Below, piece by piece: positions 60,141 through 64,000 of a stretch of DNA of 64,000 bases (positions are counted from its first letter, which is position 1; each line of letters opens with the position of its first letter). Both the position numbers and the translations under genes were made by a program. This stretch comes from Dendrobium chrysotoxum. Taxonomy: Eukaryota; Streptophyta; Magnoliopsida; Asparagales; Orchidaceae. The stretch spans positions 73,387,021 through 73,451,020 of the forward strand of contig CM034300.1 in assembly GCA_019925795.1 (NCBI GenBank), in the 5' to 3' direction. The notes under the pieces were generated by a model. It saw nothing but the letters and a program-made list of their open reading frames with translations, was not told where the DNA came from and did no database searches.

Positions 60141-62044
60141 TGATATGTCATCAAAACCAATTTGATTTGACACAAATCTCAATGGATAGTTGAATTGTAA
60201 ACATTCAAAAATAAAATTTGAGACCATTTGATCTCCAATTTTAACAAATGTATTGTCAAATTAAACATCTAAATAGGACCAACAGAACAACATCAAAACT
60301 GGTCAAATCCAAGCTTGAATAAACTCAAATGAAGGGCCTAAAGAATTATTTAAAATTTCAGGATATTAACTGGATAACCAAATGATATCCAAATTTAAAA
60401 TGCTTATAATCGAATCGAGTGGTTTGACAAGATGAATCGAAAGATCCCAAACTGCTTAATTTCTTATACCACTCTAAAAAAATCTTTAAATATGATCCCA
60501 ATTCCTACAAGAGGGGAGAAGAAGCTTGGAGCAAGAATTTGAACTTTAGCTTGAGATTCATGAAAGCTCTGAGACTCTAAGGATCTTGAAGCACCACTCA
60601 AGCACCACCATTAGGCCACCATACTGATATTCACCTGTGTTCCTTCAATGGCCAACACTATGACCCTTTGACCACTACCACTTAACTATGATACTTGGGC
60701 CACCATCAACTAAATATAATTTTTCAATAATTGTTACTTGTTTATAATCCACATACACTACAATCCTCAGGCCATCATCGCCTGTCTGCAATCTTCCAAC
60801 TATTATTGCACAATATCAATCCTCAGATCACTATTGTCCCACTACCATTATTCGACTGTCATTGCTTGAATACAACCCTACCAACCTCCATCACCTATCA
60901 ATTATAATCTTTTCACCACCATCGACTGTTGACTACAATCCTCCTTCCACCATTGCCCGACTATGGTCCTCCTTGAACCACCATTGCCCTATTATGGTCC
61001 TCGAACCTCTGACGCTTAACCATAATCCTCCAACTATCATCTCCTGCAAACCATGATCTTCTGAATACCATCATCAAAATATGATCGTTAGATCACCCTC
61101 ACCCTATTACAATTTTCTGTCCATTATCATGGTAATATGGCCTCCGACCTTTCTTAAACACCAACTATCATACAACTATAGACCCTGAACCACCATCACC
61201 CAACTATAATCTTTTGACCATTATCACCAACTACGATCCTCTAACCTTCATCGTCCTGTGACCATAATCAACCACTATGGTCTTTCGTCTAACCTTGCTT
61301 GATTATAATCCTTCTAAATATTGTCTACTACCGACTATAATCATATGACTTATGTATCTTGACTATGGCTCTTCCAACCACTACGGCTTGGCAATTATAA
61401 TTCGTCAATCTCCATTGCCCACAAATTATAATCCTCCAAGGCGCTAACCACCATCATCCAACTACAATCCTTAGACCAATACCGCCTGACTATTATCCTT
61501 TAATAATCATCGCATGGATATGGTCCTCTAACAACCACGCCTTAACTATGATCCTCTAACCACTATTGTCTAACTATGATTCTTTGACCACCATCAATCG
61601 ACTGTATTCCTCTAAGTACTATCATTCGACAATAGTCCTCTAATTACCATCGCTCAACTACAGTCCTCTGACCACCATCTATCAACTATGATCCTTTTGA
61701 CCTCCATCACCCATCGACTATGATCCTCTGACCATAGTAGCATAATTATGATCCTTCGGCCTCCACCACCCACCAACTATAGTCGCCCAACTATGATTCT
61801 TTGACCACCATCGCTTGACTACAATCCTCTAACTACCATTGCCCAATTATTATCCTTAGACCATCATTGTCCAACTATAATCCTTTAATGACCATCGACT
61901 GACTACGATCCTTTGAACACTGTCTCCCAACTATTATCCTTCGACCAGTTGCCTACCCACTATGGTCCTCCGACCTCCATTGCCCATCAACTAAGGTTTT
62001 CTGACCTCTGTCATCAGTCGACTACGATCATATGACCTCCATCA
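60141..62044 (+). mobile_element. Relic LTR of the Tat-related family, truncated
   Basis: It begins TGATATGTCATCAAAACCAATTTGAT, matching the TGATACGTCATCGGAAAATTATCTTGAT start of the family LTRs. It continues with matching blocks (ACCAAATGATATCCAAA; GCTTATAATCGAATCGAG). The right part expands into a minisatellite, and the normal CGCAACA end is missing where the next repeat begins. Confidence 0.65.
60600..62044 (+). repeat. Long degenerate minisatellite, about 28-34 bp unit
   Basis: About 45 units built around GACCACCATCG..CGACTATGATCCTCT run for 1.4 kb. Related repeats occur in shorter form in the LTRs at 13158-13500 and 44937-45250 (minus). ORFs in it are not genes. Confidence 0.88.
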
Positions 62045-63109
62045 TGTCACAATTTAGGATCTATATCAAAAGAATTGCATATGTCTTTCATTTTAATCAT
62101 TTAACTATAGCTTATCAATAAATAGCAGAAAGAAATATGATTGCATTTTTATCTTATCTAGAGCCTCATATCATAGAATATTTATCCTTTCTTAAAAAAA
62201 TATATAATCATATAATGAGCACATAGCCCAGCAAGTAACTAAAATTTTACAACTCAAACTAATGCAAGATAAAAGAGAATAATATGTTATAAATCATATA
62301 AATAAATATATGCATTAATATTTATACTAATTATATGTATCAATTTATCCTTCTGTAGTTCATCACATCTCAATTCATTACATCATCAATTATAATAGCA
62401 GTAACAGTCAACAATACTAATGCCAGTAAAAATATCAATATCATGATCAATAATACTAAATTGTATTCATGACAGTAAATAGTATTAGTGTTAGTCACAA
62501 TATCAGTACAGTGTTCATAGCAATGTCGGTATCAGTATTTAAATATTCAATTAGTGTACCTTAAAGGTATCTTACTCCTACACTTATAACTCCAATCAGT
62601 CACCCTTTATAACTCTCAATCAATATAATCCTTATAACTCTAATTGAATGACATGAATCAGTCACCCCGACTTCTTATAACTCATAATTAATCTTTAGCT
62701 CCTTATGACTCTGAATCACTTAATCACGTGGATCAATAGGATATCATGTGGAGTTATCATATCATGTATCTAATAGCATTCGGTGCTTCATTTAAAGTAT
62801 AATAAAATCATATCAAGTCATTCAGAATGATCAAATCTATAACATTTCCAAATTTATACAGTGAAAGCTTATGAAATTAGGAGATAATATTTTTTTTGAT
62901 AAATTTAGGAGAAATAAAATTTGTAGAAATTAAAATCATTGAAAATGGAAGTAAGAGATTAGTTACTTACAATAAATAAAACAAAATCTATAATAGGAAT
63001 GGTTGGCAAATATGATCTAAAGGCTTTTCTCTCTCTTCTCTCTTCTTTCCCTTTCAATTTCTTTCTGGCCAAGCAATCAAGTGAGGGAGTCGGTGGTGGG
63101 GTGAGGCCA

Positions 63110-63189
<80 letters not shown>

Positions 63190-64000
63190 CATGGCCTAGT
63201 GCCACAGCGCACACCAGATTAGCACCAAAATGCTTTACCTTAAAAATTTTATATTTTTCAAGAAAATTCATTTCACATATTTAACTTATTACAATCTCCC
63301 CACCTTCAAAAAATATCATCCTCGATATTTCTATATCAGTCTGAGAGAGAGAGAGCATACTCAAAATGAAATTTCAAACTCAAATCAACTAATTATAAAT
63401 CAAAATTCACATTTCTATTATACTCATAAGCTCTAGTTATATTTCAATTCTTCCAATAACTATTGCTCTAATACCATTTTCTCATAATTTAGGATCTATA
63501 TTGGAAGAATTATATGTCTTTTATTTTAATCATTTAATTAGAGTTTATCAATGAACAACGAAAAGAAACATAATTGCATTTTTGTCATTTCTGAAGCCAT
63601 ATATCATAGGATCTTTACTCTTTCTTGAAAATATATAAAATCATGTTATGATCACATAGCCTAGTAAGTAACTAAAATCTTATAATTGAAACCAATGCAA
63701 GATAAAAGAGAATAGTATGTTATAAATCATATAAAGAAATATATGCATCAATATTTATATTGATTATCTATATCAATTTAACATTCTATAATTTATTAGA
63801 TCTCATTCTATTACATCATCAATCACAGTAGTAATAACAGTCAACGATACTAATATTAGTAATAATATTAGTATCATGATCAATAATGTTAAACAGTATT
63901 CATGATAATAAACATTATTAGTGTTAATCATAATATCAGTATAGTGTTGGTAACAGTGTCGGTATCAGTATTCAAATATTCAATGAGTGTATCTTAAGGA
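62045..64000. repeat. Tandem 1.43-kb LTR-like units (second incomplete)
   Basis: The sequence from AATTTAGGATCTATAT at 62051 recurs at 63486 and stays alignable to the window end, an offset of 1435 bp. Unit 1 begins TGTCACAATTTAGG. It contains a (TA)n run and a stretch CAATCTCCCCACCTTCAAAA, which I associate with LTRs of plant gypsy elements. Tandem LTR-like units could be an LTR pair with a deleted interior or a tandem array. Confidence 0.75.
63113..63186. repeat. (TA)n microsatellite, about 37 units
   Basis: A pure AT dinucleotide run. The Tyr/Ile-repeat ORFs on both strands here are by-products. Confidence 0.97.

Noticed and set aside
62959..63199. Tyr/Ile-repeat ORFs on both strands
   Set aside because: They are translations of the (TA)n microsatellite.

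Overview
The window is plant nuclear DNA, most likely from a woody angiosperm with a large, repeat-rich genome. It holds intron-containing terpene synthase (TPS) genes, Ty3/gypsy elements of the Tat and Athila types, a Ty1/copia remnant, an RTE-type LINE with a (TTG)n tail, a Mutator-like element and PIF/Harbinger-like elements. I cannot name the species. No rRNA gene, functional tRNA gene or CRISPR array was seen.

The only apparently intact host gene is a seven-exon TPS-b-type terpene synthase at 50136-54531 (+). When spliced it gives an uninterrupted 608-residue reading frame with a plastid-type leader, RRX8W, DDIYD and a complete NSE/DTE motif. Its second-arginine position in the conserved RxR motif is Trp. 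A paralogue about 36 kb upstream (14364-25195, +) is a pseudogene. It keeps the same exon lengths but has five in-frame stops, a 7.1-kb insertion in exon 3 and a 3' end cut off in exon 7.

Layout. 1-5630: part of a very long LTR-like element inserted into the pol gene of the next element. 5631-13857: decayed Tat-lineage gypsy element (+) with RT, RNase H and integrase remnants, an antisense two-exon extra ORF and a 1293-bp 3' LTR. 13858-25195: TPS pseudogene, containing a tRNA-derived SINE and a 7091-bp TG...CA element with GTGCT target duplications. 24870-37093: Athila-like non-autonomous LTR element. Its 5' LTR is interrupted by a near-full-length RTE LINE, and its 3' LTR by a 2.6-kb Harbinger-like element that itself carries a nested 0.86-kb one. 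37683-44631: young, complete gag-only LTR element (-) with 1053-bp LTRs and AGAAT target duplications; its LTRs are homologous to the LTR of the Tat element at 12565-13857. 44637-49726: relic LTRs, a fold-back element and minisatellites. 49727-54600: intact TPS gene and promoter. 55250-56005: copia RT remnant (-). 56015-58183: internally deleted Mutator-like element with about 300-bp terminal inverted repeats. 58193-62044: AT-rich DNA and an LTR relic ending in a long minisatellite. 62045-64000: tandem 1.43-kb LTR-like units.

Interpretation: a TPS gene was duplicated; one copy stayed open while the other was broken repeatedly. The paralogue and the doubled LTRs provide empty sites, so most insertion boundaries could be fixed to the base. 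The retroelement part looks like an autonomous/non-autonomous pair sharing LTRs. The long noncoding remainder is mainly old LTR sequence.
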